A stretch of DNA of 64,000 bases from Bathynomus jamesi (GCA_023014485.1 JAJOZX010009094.1:1-64000); one strand, 5' to 3'; positions 34,690-46,439 are shown, numbered from the stretch's first letter. Numbers and translations are program-made. Notes: a model not told the origin generated them from the letters alone.

Positions 34690-34832
34690 CGTTTAGGCAA
34701 ATTCCTCTTCTATGTAATAATTATTTTCCTATTCCTATCTGAATTATAGTTTTTTAGTTATTTGAGTTCGGTTAGCAAACGTCGATTTCATAAAATATTC
34801 ATAAACAGTTACTGTACTAATTAAGTCACATG

Positions 34833-34835
<3 letters not shown>

Positions 34836-34926
<91 letters not shown>
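34836..34926. repeat. (TA)n microsatellite
   Basis: Nearly pure TA with one CACG interruption at 34887-34890. A further TA run follows the MITE at 35136-35160. Confidence 0.95.
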
Positions 34927-34929
<3 letters not shown>

Positions 34930-35135
34930 CGTATTTCCCGGCGGATAAGGCGCACTTTTTTTCCCACAAAATACTCCAAAAATCACCCTGCGTTAAAATT
35001 AACTCGTTAAAATTGTACATGTGAAGTGAGGTAGGAGGTATATTTTTTCCTAAATTTTTATTTTCCTAAATTTTCTCTTCAAAATAATTTTCTCTTTAAA
35101 ATTAGGGTGCGCGTTATACGCCGGGAAATACGGTG
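34927..35135. mobile_element. 209-bp MITE inserted in a TA run
   Basis: Perfect 17-bp inverted ends CACCGTATTTCCCGGCG (34927-34943) and complement (35119-35135). TATATA flanks both sides, so a TA duplication is plausible. Just inside, both ends carry a GCGCA block. Confidence 0.85.
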
Positions 35136-35154
<19 letters not shown>

Positions 35155-35168
<14 letters not shown>

Positions 35169-36966
35169 TTACCTTACCTTACAACCTTACAAATGTTTCG
35201 CGTGATGATCTCTCATTTCACGAAGGTCAAGCTTGTCGCCCCTCCTCTCGAATTGGCCTGGTGAATTAGTGAGTTTGATTCTTGCGCTCTCCACCTCACA
35301 TAGCCAGGTACGCCCGGCTCATCGGGGATTGTTCTGATCCAGGCGTCTAGTCTTCTTTTGAAGATTTCCACTGCAACTCCCTTTGTGTTTCTTAGGTCTT
35401 TGAGCAACTGATTAAACAGTTTTGGTCCTCCCACTACAAAACTATTTTCTTTCAGGGTTAAGGATGTGCCCTGTCTCGCCTTCAATTTGGGAATACGACA
35501 CAGTCTGCCGTTTCTACTGTCCACCGTTGTTTGGGGAGTTATAGGGTTCAGAGTAAGATTAGGGACTAGTTTCTCCATTATTTTCCAAGTGTAAATAATG
35601 GTGTGTGTGTGTGTGTGTCTTCTCCTTTCCAGTGAGTATAGGTCTAGTTCGCGTAACCTTTCCCAGTAATTTAGTTCTTTGCACCTATTGATCTTGGCTG
35701 TGAAGCTTCTCTGGATTCCTTCCAGCTGTCTAATGTCTTCTTTTTTATATGGGGATGTTAGGACCGAGCAGTATTCCAATTTGGGTATTATCAGGGTTTT
35801 CAGTTGGGGAATCATTACATTCCTATCCCTTCGTTTAAAGGTTCCTAATATCTGTCCCGTTATTCTCTTTGCTCTGTTTACTGCTATCTTATTTTGTCTC
35901 AAATTTCGCATCATCCGTCATTACAACCCCTAAATCTTTTGCTCTGGAATTTCTCTGAATTTCCTGTCCATTTGAGGTATAATATTCCATGGATTTTAGG
36001 TCTTCTCTTTTTCCATACCGTAATAGCTGAAATTTCTCGGTGTTAAACTTCATATTGTTGTCTTCCGTCCACTTGTAGATTCTGTTTATGTCGGTTTGTA
36101 GGGATCTTATGTCTTCTGGGTTTCTTACTTTTCTACTGATCTTTGTGTCATCCGCAAAGGATGTTACTGTGCTGTCTCTGGTAACTTCCTCATCTATGTC
36201 AGTTAGCATGATTATGAAGAGTAGTGGAGCTAATACTGTTCCTTGTGGTACTGAGCTGAGGACCTCTGATTCTGATGAAGATACTCCTTGTACTGTAACG
36301 ACTTGCCGCCGCTCACTAAGGAAATTATATATCCATTTCCCTACTTTTCCTGTTATTCCCATATATTTCAGTTTATGTATTATGATTCCGTGGTCACACT
36401 TGTCGAACGCTTTAGCAAAGTCTGTGTATAGTACATCATAGTTTTCTTTACTTCCAGTGAATCAATAATGTTGTTGTAGTGTTCCATTAGTTGTGATAGG
36501 CATGATCTGCCTGACCGAAACCAGTATTGGTTATCATTGAATTTTTTCTGCGTTTCTGAAACGTCATAGATTTTCTGTCTAACTATTCTTTCAAATATTT
36601 TAGTGAGATGGGATGTAAGCGATACTGGCCTATAGTTTTTGGCCTGGGATCGATCTCCTCCTTTATATATTGGAACTATGTTCGCGCTCTTCAGGATGCC
36701 CGGTATTTCTCCCGTGTCTAGTGATCGTCTCCATATCCAGCAATTGCATTCTTGCATTTTTTAATCAGTGTGGCATTCCATTTATCCGGTCCTGCCGCTG
36801 AGTGTGTTTTTAGTTTCCCTATGGCTTGTGTAATATCGTCCGTCGTAAAGTCGAAATCCGTTATACTTTCCGTTATATCCGTTTGAAAAGTCTTAAGAAG
36901 TTCTTTCAGATATTCTAACTTAAAATAGAAAAATACTTTATATATGCATATATGCTCAAATATCAA
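35155..36966 (-). mobile_element. 5'-truncated CR1/Jockey-like LINE
   Basis: Encodes only RT and the C-terminal part of ORF2; no endonuclease. The 3' end near 35160 carries GTAAGGTAAGGTAAG-type short repeats in place of poly-A. Several frameshifts. Confidence 0.8.
35213..36966 (-). pseudogene. LINE ORF2 fragment: RT and C-terminal region
   Basis: RT entry: DDITQAIGKLKTHSAAGPDK, then SANIVPIYKGGDRSQAKNYR and PVSLTSHLTKIFERIV (36760-36580). Palm: SSVPQGTVLAPLLF and TSFADDTK, active site FADD (36240-36130). The DFSKAFD region near 36420 is disrupted by a frame change, as is the join near 35920. The C-terminal region has PKLEYCSVLTSPYKKEDIRQ and IQRSFTAKI, and ends IFKRRLDAWIRTIPDEPG. A (TG)n tract at 35598-35618 lies inside the frame and adds an HTHTHT stretch without shifting it. 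Confidence 0.85.
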
Positions 36967-37329
36967 TTTTCGAAAATGAAAATGTTCATAAATGTGAAAT
37001 ACCTAAATGACTTTTATTTTTAAATTGTTATGTAAAGTATGTACAATCTTGTATATATTAATTGCATCACGTAGACAAATTATCAAACATGCAGAGTTTT
37101 AAGCCTAAATTTATTCTAGCAGTAATGCTATGATCCAGATAGACTTTGCCATCCAGAGCATGCGTACCAGCTACTAATTAACGATAACTTCGACTGTGCA
37201 TGCACACCTACAGCCAATCGACGACAAGTTCTACGAGACCAATTATACCAGCTTCAGTGCTCGTCCGATTTTCATACTAACAGAACATTAAGTATCAAGG
37301 CAGGTAATGGATGTGGTTCCTGGTAAGCG

Positions 37330-37880
37330 TTCTAAAATAATTAAATTGCTGACAACACTCCAAAAAGCCAGAGGGTGATCGCGAAAATTTGTGGTGTTAA
37401 TCAGCCAAAGTAAAAAGGATCCTAGAACACCAGCAATACCTTAGGGAAAGATCTTTCTGCCGTTGGAGTAACAGTTAGCTCAAGCACTGTCCGCCGCCGC
37501 TTGATTGCTAGTGGAAGATTCGTGAGAAGACCAATAAAAAAGCAGCTACTAACTCTTCAAATGAAAAAGAAAAGGTTAGAGTGGGCTAAAAAGTACAAAA
37601 ACATGACAAAAGAAGAATGGTGCAGGGTAATCTTTTCAGATAAGTCATTTCTTTGTGCAAGGGCAACGAAGACTTAACTCCCTGTCACTCTTCAAAAGTT
37701 GTGACCAGGTTTTTCAGGTTTTTCAAAGTATTCAGGTGTTAGATTGCCGGGGAACTCTCCTGATTTAAAACCAATTGAGAATCTGTGAGCTATTGTGAAA
37801 TCAATCAAGACCTAGAAAAAAGGATTATACAACAATGACGAAACTGATACAGGCAATAATTGCACTGAAACAATCAGTTT
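37330..37880 (+). pseudogene. Tc1-like transposase remnant
   Basis: VTVSSSTVRRRLIASGRFVR, KKKRLEWAKKYKNMTKEEW and CRVIFSDKSFL (first-Asp region), then a gap, and GNSPDLKPIENL near 37760 (third acidic position), KSIKT and KLIQAIIAL. The middle with the second Asp is deleted. Stops and shifts are frequent. Confidence 0.7.
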
Positions 37881-37967
37881 AAAACCGTGTTGCACCCACT
37901 TTTGCCCTGTGCAAAACTAAAATCATTCCATTGATTAATTTTTTAATGTCATATTGGGTATTGTAGC

Positions 37968-39436
37968 CAGTGGTGTACTAAGGGGGGGTGCGAGGGGGGC
38001 GGTCCGCCCCGGGTGACAGCCAGGAGGGGGTTGCTATCGGGAGAGTTGAAATACCAGGACAAGTTTTCACACCAAATGAAAAATTCGCCAAAGTAAGAAA
38101 AAAAAATTAAAAATGTTCAAACTATTACAACAGCTTAATGTTAATTTCCACTATAAAATATATTTTTATTTTTATTGACAATACAAAATTTACAAACGAA
38201 AAATTAAATATTTGATAAAAATTACATCGAAAGGCGAACGTTTGTTGACGTTTTAGTCATCAGTTTGTTGAGCATAGCCAGCTGGCTGCAACTGACATTC
38301 CAAGTCTTGTTTACTTGACACTGTGACTCCACATACATGAGGTATGTTTCATTAAATAATTATGATAAAGCATAAAGTACTAGTGTTTATAACAATATCA
38401 TGGTATTTATACCAGTGTCCAGTAATTTTTGACAATGTGGTATCATAGTGATGTTTAAGTGTTTATAAATGCATCGTCGTGATGTTATAATACCCTGTAA
38501 ATGCATCGTCGTGATGTTAGAATACCCTGTAAATGCATCGTCGTGATGTTATAATAAATGCATCGTCGTGATGTTATAGAAACTCATGTTTATGAATGGT
38601 GGTCCTTGTGACTACTGGTTATCAGTAAAAATACACAGGAAAGTCACACTTTGCACTAAACTTTAGACTTGACTTTTTTCCTACAACCATGACTACTGAA
38701 GTAACGATGATGTGTATGACTGAGTGAGTTTTTTATGATGACTATGTGGTGATCTTACGATGGTGGTGGTGATATGACTGTAAGATTTTTTTTAATGCAA
38801 CTATATGGTGATGTTAAGACAGAGAGGGTGATGATGTGACTGCATGGAGATGTGTTAATGCTTACATGCTTAATATAGTAAACACCGTTTCAGATTTACA
38901 TCAACAACTACAGTACTATTCTATATTGAATTAGTACTAATGCTTATTGGCTTAGTCAAGTTCAACAATTTTACAATGTCCAGTGTGGTATCACTGTATA
39001 TTTAATATGTTGTTAATGCTTACTGCTTATTAAATAATAATATCAATTATAATATCTAGCGTTATACCATACTATATTGAATTAGTGTTAATGCATTGGC
39101 ATTGATAATTAATTGTCTTTGATTGTCTGGGTTGATAATCTGATAACTCAATGGGTATCTGATTGGAAAAAGTTTGAGAACCACTTGTTTGAAGTTTTTC
39201 TGTTGTAATAAATTTTTTTTACTTATTTACTGGATATACTGTTAATTTTCATTTTGTCAGTGATCTAGTTATTTGTGAGTAATGCTCATAGTTTTCTGCT
39301 TTTTTAGGAGTCGTGTTTGTACTTAACACCCTCCCCCCTCAAAAACAAAAATAAAATAAAATAATAATAATAATAATAATGGGGGGTGCCAAAGGAAGGA
39401 TCCGCAACGGGTGCCAAATACTTTAGGTACACCCTG
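37968..39436. mobile_element. 1469-bp non-autonomous hAT
   Basis: Ends CAGTGGTGTACTAAGG and complement of CAGGGTGTACCTAAAG. Duplication ATTGTAGC / ATTGTAGT (37960-37967, 39437-39444; 7 of 8). It splits a minus-strand Tc1-like C-terminus. Interior AT-rich, with a G/C-rich block next to each end (CGGTCCGCCCCGGG near 38018), and no transposase. Confidence 0.8.
38469..38578. repeat. tandem repeat, about four units of ~32 bp
   Basis: Units contain AAATGCATCGTCGTGATGTT followed by ATAATACCCTGT. Located inside the non-autonomous hAT. Confidence 0.9.
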
Positions 39437-39444
39437 ATTGTAGT

Positions 39445-39618
39445 CCATTCCTCTTTGAGAGCTGTGATTAGCGTTTCACATCTACTCAGTGTCCTCTCCA
39501 GCATATACCACACATATCCAATTCGTGTCGGGTGTCTGACCTTGTAGGCGTGGCGTGCGATACCATAAGCTTCATGCTGACCTCTGAGTTGCACAAGCTG
39601 TGTGGTCAGGAGCACCAT
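39445..39618 (-). pseudogene. Tc1-like transposase C-terminus, split by the hAT
   Basis: Minus strand: VWYMLERTLSRCETL, TALKEEWTTI, and beyond the hAT (37959 downward) PNMTLKN, which fits the usual EEW..IP ending of Tc1-like transposases. Upstream codons are poorly conserved. Confidence 0.55.
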
Positions 39619-39734
39619 CTTCCATGAGCACAGTGATTGGAGTCAGATTACCATTGGCATAAAGTGGCAGTAGGCCTTCCTCCAAAATACTGTGACACTT
39701 TGCGGAATTGACGCTTCCGTTGCATATCGGCGCT

Positions 39735-39885
39735 TGGTGGTGTAGCGACTAGCGTTGCTGACTGCGAATCTATCGGCCCTGGGATCGAAATCCGGTGACG
39801 GCAAGCGGCGCGCAGCAAAACCCAGCTCTTCATCCTTCCACACAATAAAAAAAATTAATCTATCACGGGTATAACTCCCAGGATA
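39735..39885 (+). mobile_element. tRNA-derived SINE
   Basis: TGGTGTAGCGACTAGCG resembles a pol III A box and GGGATCGAAATCC a B box, ~50 bp apart, followed by GACGGCAAGCGGCG and an A-rich end (ATAAAAAAAATT near 39845). Confidence 0.6.
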
Positions 39886-39954
39886 CATGAGAATAATAAG
39901 TGGTACTCACAAGCACTATATATAAATAGTAGGCTTAAGACACTATGTCAGAGC

Positions 39955-40080
39955 ATGGAAATTACATATATTGAACTGTGGAATAAATTTTACAAAAAAA
40001 GAGAGTTCTATAACAGAGATGGAATTCACCTTAATAGTAAAGGGACTGATTTACTATCAAAGATTGTATCATATAATTGA
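39955..40080 (+). pseudogene. CR1-like ORF1 C-terminus (esterase-type)
   Basis: Reads ELWNKFYKKREFYN, RDGIHLNSKGTDLLSKI, then TGA at 40078. The DGIHLN motif with following G...L is the Asp-His end of the SGNH/GDSL-type esterase domain found in ORF1 of CR1 elements. Only this end is left because the LINE is 5'-truncated next to the SINE. Confidence 0.7.
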
Positions 40081-40877
40081 CTAAAAACCAAAGGAATAGG
40101 CCAAATTAGCACAAATACCAATACTCTTGATAACAATAAACTAATAAAAAATATAATTAAAACTCAAAAGAAAAAGGTCAACAAAGAAAGTAAAAGATGC
40201 AAATAATATACCATCACAGAACAAGAACCAGACTAAATTACAAGCAAAATATTCCAAGGATTCTTTGTCATTTTTCTATGTAAATGCAAGAAGTATCCGA
40301 GATAAAATAAATGAATTCAAAGCATACATAGGTATTGAAAATCCTGATGTTATGATTGTCACTGAAACTTGGACAAAATTCAGTACGATACCAAATAGTC
40401 CATTTAGTGAAAGAGATAATACCATTACTTATGAAATTAATGGCTATGAACTTTTTTATTATGAACGTAAGTATTCAGAGGGTGGCGGAGTGTTTATTTA
40501 TGCCAAGACAAATCTGAATCCAGTTGAAGTTACCTCCGTTAAAGAGGAAACAGTTGAATCTGTATGGATAGATATTGGGCATAAAAATGTCAGGAAAATC
40601 AGGATAGGGGGTATCTATAGACCACCTGAGGGATGTTCAGTTGGAGGAATCCCCAAAAGTAGAGAAGAAAATAAGTATGTAGAAAATAAACTTATTGATG
40701 AAATAAATAAAGCAATGACAAGCAATATTATTATTGTTGGAGATTTCAATTATAGGCATATAGACTGGGAAATATTACAAACACCAGAAAGTAATGAGAG
40801 ATTCTTAGACTGTATAAGTGAGAATGGTTTAACCCAGTTAGTAAAGGAGCCAACCAGGGCTATGGAGGGGGCCAATT

Positions 40878-41446
40878 TTCTTTTTCACTCTACTTTTCAA
40901 ATTGAAGTGACTGAAAAACTTCTTAGGATTGTTTTTTGAATTCTTGGCTCGGCTTTTTTCCAGGTCTCGTTTGTTATCTCTGATTGCTTTCTTGCAAATG
41001 CTTCTTTTACTTTTATATATTTCGGAGTCTGTGCCATTTTTAGTTCTTTTGAATTTATGAAATGCTTTTGTTTTTTCTCTGATTGCTCTTTTCACATTGC
41101 AGTTTATCCAAGGTTGTTTTTTATTTTTTCCATTTCTGATTTTACACTGTGGGATATACTTCCTTTGTATGTTCATTATTATACTTTTAAATTTTTCCCA
41201 CATACTAGTTACTGTCTGTTCAGGCTGTAGAATATCTGTCCAATTTATTAGACACAGATCATTTACTAGTCCATTTATATTTCCTCTTTTAAAATCTGGG
41301 ACTTCTACTTTATTTTCACTACAGTAGGTCTTGAATTACAAACAATATTAAACCGAAGGATACAATGATCACCTGAACCTAGTGTTTCTGAAACTGAGAT
41401 ATCCTGGAAGGTATCTGCATTACTTGTTAGAATTAAATCTAGGATG
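40878..41446 (-). other. inverted internal segment of the CR1-like LINE
   Basis: Minus-strand coding of this block fits exactly between the two plus-strand parts. The left junction is at GGGGGCC/AATT and the right at ATGGCATC/GGTAGATG; GGCC/GCC at the joins gives short complementarity. Confidence 0.85.
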
Positions 41447-41723
41447 GCATCGGTAGATGATAAAACTATAGATGATGATCTTGAAATAACTGAAGAACTA
41501 AACAAATATTTCTCATCAGTATTCACAAATGAAAATTTAAATAATATTCCTGATCTTATACTACCAGGACAAGATAAAGAAATAAATGAATTAAGGGTGA
41601 CAAAACTAGATATCCTAAAAGCAATAGATAAATTAAAAATGGAAAAATCTCCTGGGCCAGATGAAATGCATCCAACAGTCATAAAAGCTGCCAAAAAGAA
41701 TATAGCACAGGCACTAGAAATTA

Positions 41724-44150
41724 CACTGGTCAACAACAATTTTGTCACAAGGGTTTTGATGGGTGTTCTAAGTGTACTTTTTCATGCTGAATCTAAATAT
41801 GAAATCAGATTTTTTCTATCAGGCTTAGTTTACTTGTGACGCTATGTTCATTTTTTCCTCATTTAGCATGATCACCGGATAAAAAAATAATAACATATTA
41901 TATATAATTAAGTATATAACAATATTATAATATAAAACATTATAAAAATAATAAATATAATAATATATTATATTAATTAATATAACTATAATAAAAATAT
42001 TAATATTAATATATATGTTGTATTAATTTTTCTGTAAAATTAGTACAATTTATTCCTTTGGGGAGAAAGTTCTGATAATGCTGGCAGGATAAATTTGGTC
42101 GGAGCAGCAGACTGTGCAGGTTGAAACATGTTTTACCTGTTCAGACATGAGCCTAGTTTCTGTGTGTAGAGCAGCTCGAAGTCAGTCTGCTTGTAAATGT
42201 CACAGTGTTAACAGCTAGTGTCTGTTGCTTCTTGTTAATTTTACACCAGTGTTGTATTCATATAGATGTTTTGTAATGCCGCGGAACTGTCTGAATCATC
42301 CTAATTCCTTTTGTTATGTATGTGGTGATCTAACTTTAAAATCCCAGAAACGTAACTTTACACCATTAGTAAAAAAATGCTATGAACTTTATTTCGGATG
42401 TAAAGTAGGCGATCAGGACAAGAGTTGGGCCCCTCACATTTGTTGTGTGACATGTGTAAGACTACTTACAGGATGGCTAAACGGTTCACGTCACATGCCA
42501 TTTGCTATTCCAATGATTTGGAGGGAACCCAAAGATCACACAACAGACTGCTATTTCTGCCTGGTAAATACAAAGGGATCACTTCAAAAACAAAGAGCCT
42601 ATGAAATTACCCTAATCTACCATCTGCAATGAGACCAGTTCCCCACAGTGCTCAACTTCCAGTACCAAATCCTCCTGAACATGTAAGTTTAAGTGATGAG
42701 GAGTCAAACGTAGCTGTAGCATATCACGAGGAAAAAGATGAAGACATTTCTGATCCAACATTCCAGGCTACCTGTTCCTCCAATGAACCACATTTACTGT
42801 CACAAGGAGATCTAAATGACCTAGTTCGTGATTTGAAATTATCTAAGAAGCAGGCTGAACTTTTAGGTTCAAGATTAAAGGGTTGGAATCTACTGCAACG
42901 TGACACTAAAGTTTGTTTTATCCGCAGCCGCCATGATGAATTCAAAGAATGGTTCTCCCATGAAGATGGACTTGTGTTTTGTAAAGATGTTAATTCAGTC
43001 ATGGGGGCTCTTGGTCATGAACATAACGTGGATGAGTGGCGATTGTTCATTGACTCCTCAAAAGTCAGCTTGAAAGCAGTCCTTCTTCACAACGGAAATA
43101 AATTTCCTTCTGTACCTATTGCACATGCTGCAAACATGAAAGAGTCATACGACAACATGAAGTTGCTTTTGGAAAAGTTTCAGTATCAGAAACATAAGTG
43201 GAATATCTGTGGAGATCTGAAGGTCATTGCACTTTTGCTAGGGTTGCAGCTAGGTTACACCAAGTACTGTTGTTTTTTATGTGAGTGGGACAGTAGTGAC
43301 AAGCAAAACCACTACGTTAAGAAGGATTGGCCAAAACGCACCTCACTTGTTCCAGGCAAGAAAAATGTTGTGAATAGTTCACTTGTTGACCCTGAGAAAG
43401 TGTACCTTCCTCCTTTGCATATCAAGCTTGGACTTATGAAAAACTTTGTTAAAGCGATGGATAAAGCGCAACCAGGATTCACATACTTGAGAAATAAGTT
43501 TCCCCGGATCAGTGATGCCAAGATTAAAGAAGGCATTTTTGTAGGCCCTCAGATCAGAGAATTGTTAAGAGATGAGAGATTTGAAGGAGAGTTGAATGAA
43601 GTTGAGAAAGCTGCGTGGCAGAGTTTCAAAAGTGTCTGCACAAATTTTTTGGGAAATCACAAGCCGAAAACTATCCTGAAATAGTAGAATCTTCTTAAGT
43701 CTTACCAAGCAATGGGGTGCAATATGTCATTAAAGGTTCATTTCTTGGACTCTCACTTGGACTTTTTTCCGGAAAACCTGGGTGCGGTAAGCGACGAACA
43801 TGGTGAGCGTTTTCATCAGGATATTTCTGCCATGGAAAACCGTTACCAAGGCAAATGGAGCCCCAGTATGCTGGCTGACTATTGCTGGACTCTTAAGAGA
43901 GACATGCCTGAGGCAAAGCACAGCAGAAAATCAAAACAAGATACTTTTTAAACTACAGGTATGTCTGTTCGATCATATTTTAATAAGTATGTAACTATAT
44001 GGGTTTTTAAAAATTAAATTGCATGTCACACAAAAACCAGACCTGATAGAGAAATTTTACAAACTTATTTGGATTCAGCACAGAAAATACTATAAGAATA
44101 AGGTATTTTCATTCTTGGGACACGAAAAAAAAGTTTTTTGTTGCCCAGTG
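41724..44150 (+). mobile_element. CACTGG-terminus DNA transposon, copy C
   Basis: Left end CACTGGTCAACAA, right end complement of CACTGGGCAACAA (12/13). TTA on both sides (41721-41723, 44151-44153). Removing the element and one TTA restores the LINE reading QALEIIFNKSLICTEIP. Subterminal TGCTGAATC and CTATCAGG motifs occur in inverted pairs near both ends, as in copy B. Confidence 0.88.
42270..43951 (+). pseudogene. transposase-like gene of copy C, no introns visible, frameshifted
   Basis: Starts MPRNCLNHPNSFCYVCGD at 42270; paired cysteines FCYVCG, ICCVTCVR and DCYFCLVN. A frame change near 42560-42600 precedes SAMRPVPHSAQLPVPNPP (42629 on). Core motifs: WRLFIDSSKVSLKAVLL near 43040, ICGDLKVIALLLGLQ near 43210, CFLCEWDSSDKQNHY near 43275 and LPPLHIKLGLMKN near 43420. 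A one-base loss near 43665 and a TAA shortly after separate the C-terminus (43712-43951): DFFPENLGAVSDEHGERFHQ, MLADYCWTLKRDMP. Unlike copies A and B, GDLK runs directly into VIALLLGLQ without an intron. Candidate catalytic residues are D of FIDSS, D of CGDLK and E of DEHGERF; this is inference. Confidence 0.75.
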
Positions 44151-46418
44151 TTATTTTTAATAAATCATTGATATGTACTGAAATTCCAGAGGATTGGAAG
44201 AAAGCAAATGTGGCTCCAATCTTTAAAAAAGGAAATAGAAACTTGACAAAAAACTACAGACCCATCAGCCTCACCTCCATTATTTGCAAATTACTCGAAA
44301 GTATCATTAGAGGTAAAGTTACTGAGTTCCTTGAAGAGTGCAACCTTATAAATGATAGCCAGCATGGCTTTCGAAATGGAAGGTCCTGTCTAACCAACTT
44401 GATTGAATTTTATGATGGAGTCCTATTGCATTTGGACAATAAAGAGCCAGTAGATATAGTGTACTTAGATTTTGCAAAGGCATTTGATACTGTTCCTCAT
44501 GCAAGATTGTTGGTCAAAGTTAGAGCCCATGGTATAAGAGGTCATATAGCTGACTGGATAGAAGAATGGCTGAGAAACAGAAAACAGAGAGTTCATCTAA
44601 ATGGAAATAAGTCTACTTGGAGACCCGTATTGAGCGGAGTCTCACAGGGGTCTGTGCTGGGACCTCTGCTTTTTGTTGTCTATATGAATGATCTAGAGAA
44701 GGGCCTATCATGTAAAACCTCAAAATTTGCTGATGATACAAAATTAGGTCATAATGTTAAGTCAGTAGCAGGGCAATGACAATACAAAAAGACTTAGACA
44801 GAGTAACAGCCTGGGCAGATAAGTGGGAGATGAAATTTAATGTTGATAAGTGCAAGGTTATGCATATTGGGCCAAAAAATCCAGGATTTGAATACAATAT
44901 GAATGGAATTTGGATTAAAAATGATGATAAAGAGAAAGACTTGGGTGTCACTGTGACTAATGAACTTAAACCCTCAAATCACTGTATGGTAATCAGAAAT
45001 AAAGCAAATGCTAGACTCAATCTCATGCAGACACACATTGAATACAAATCACCCAATATTATAAAGCAACTATACAGTTCATTTGTGAGACCCTTCCTCG
45101 AATACTGTATTCAATTTAATAGTCCCTATTTGATACAAGATATTGAAAAACTGGAAAAAGTACAGAAACGAGCAACAAGAATGATCCCCTCTCTAAGACA
45201 ATTGACATATAAGGAAAGACTGGCGTATCTAAACATGTTCTCATTAAAAAGGAGGAGGTTAAGGGGTGATATGATAGAGGTGTATAAAATGATAAAAGGG
45301 TTGGATAAGATAGATTTTGAGTCTTTTTTCATTAAAGATCACAATAACCGACTAGAGGTCATAGTATGAAATTATTTAAGCCAAGATGTAGAACAAATTT
45401 AAGAAAACATAGTTTTACAGAGTAATTAAGTTTTGGAAAAGTCTGACAGAAGAAGTAGTGACTTCAAATACACTTGATTCTTTCAAAAGAAGGTTGGATA
45501 GTTTGATGTCTGCAAGGGACATCTGGTGATGGTGTTTAAGCCCATTTTTATTGCATGAATGGTCTAGTTTATTTCATATATATTATGTGCATTTGGGTGA
45601 TAGATCCCACAGCTCAACACAGGTGTTGTGGGATATAGGGAGGCAGCATCTTGGGTTAGGAGATACTCTCTGTCCTTACACACCCCATTTAAAGAGATTC
45701 CTCTGCTGAGCGGTGCCCCTCATGGTACTGTGAGGTATTGAAAAACTCATGATCTTCACTCGCCCCACAAACACCTTTAAATGGGAGACCCAAAATGGGT
45801 GCACACACATTTCTACATTACTGTACAGTCTTTACAGCCACACTTAGACTTTTTCTCCTAAGTATATATATTGTAATGTATATGGTTGTAAATTGTGACT
45901 TGGTTCGCAATTGATATGGACCGTGACTTATTTTTGGTTGGCAAGGTACTGGTATTGATGGATACCGTAATGAAATTGACTGGATTCTTTGGATCTGATA
46001 TATTTGCACGTCAGTTATAAATAGATATAGTCATAGAGTAACATATTTGTGGATAGTAGCCTTTTATGACTTTGATCCTCTGGATCCAGAGATTCTATCT
46101 TTAGTTTTAAATTGACAATTAATTAATTTTGTAAAAATTGGTTGTTGCCAATGTACAGGCAGTTTTCATATAGTGGAGCCACCTCGATGGGCCGAAGTGG
46201 CCCATAGTGTGCCCACTATAAAAATTTCTTGTTCTTATGTTCTTCTAGATGTTAGAAAATCTAGAAAAGGAAGAGCCATTGTTGTCCCAAGGCGATATGA
46301 TGACTAATCTAATATCCATCTCATAATTGTAAGGTTTGTGAAAAATTCACCTAATTTAGAGCTAGCATTTTTTGGCTCTTGTGGCAGCATTGTTTGGGCA
46401 CTCTTGTGGCATCATTTT

Positions 46419-46439
46419 TTTTTTGGGGGGGGGGGGGGG
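46419..46439. repeat. G homopolymer (~17)
   Basis: TTTTTTTT followed by a G run, next to the dispersed repeat at 46440. Confidence 0.9.

Larger units (their letters stand above)
40265..45530 (+). pseudogene. CR1-like ORF2: endonuclease and reverse transcriptase, rearranged
   Basis: Endonuclease 40265-40876: FFYVNARSIRDKINEF, VTETWTKF, GGGVFIYAK, GGIYRPP and VGDFNYRHIDW. The next ~190 codons (DLILTSNADTFQDISVSETLG, SGDHC, KQPWINCNVKRAIREKTKAF) are present but on the minus strand, 41446 down to 40878. Plus-strand coding resumes at 41447 (VDDKTIDDDLEITEEL, SPGPDEMHP), is cut by copy C at 41724, and resumes at 44151: KNYRPISLTSIICKLLE, YLDFAKAFDTVPHARLL, SGVSQGSVLGPLLF, KFADDTKLG (active site FADD). 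A frame change lies near 44775, and one or more near 45370 precede the end FKRRLDSLMSARDIW. Confidence 0.85.
39900..46250 (+). mobile_element. CR1-like LINE, interrupted by transposon copy C and carrying an internal inversion
   Basis: ORF1 end, endonuclease, RT and C-terminal region in order. The 3' end near 46225-46245 has TTCTTGTTCTTATGTTCTTC, a CR1-style tail. Copy C sits at 41724-44150; 40878-41446 is inverted. Length without copy C is about 3.9 kb. Confidence 0.85.

Noticed and set aside
34744..35024. Frames made of YIYIYI
   Set aside because: Translation of the TA microsatellite in both directions.
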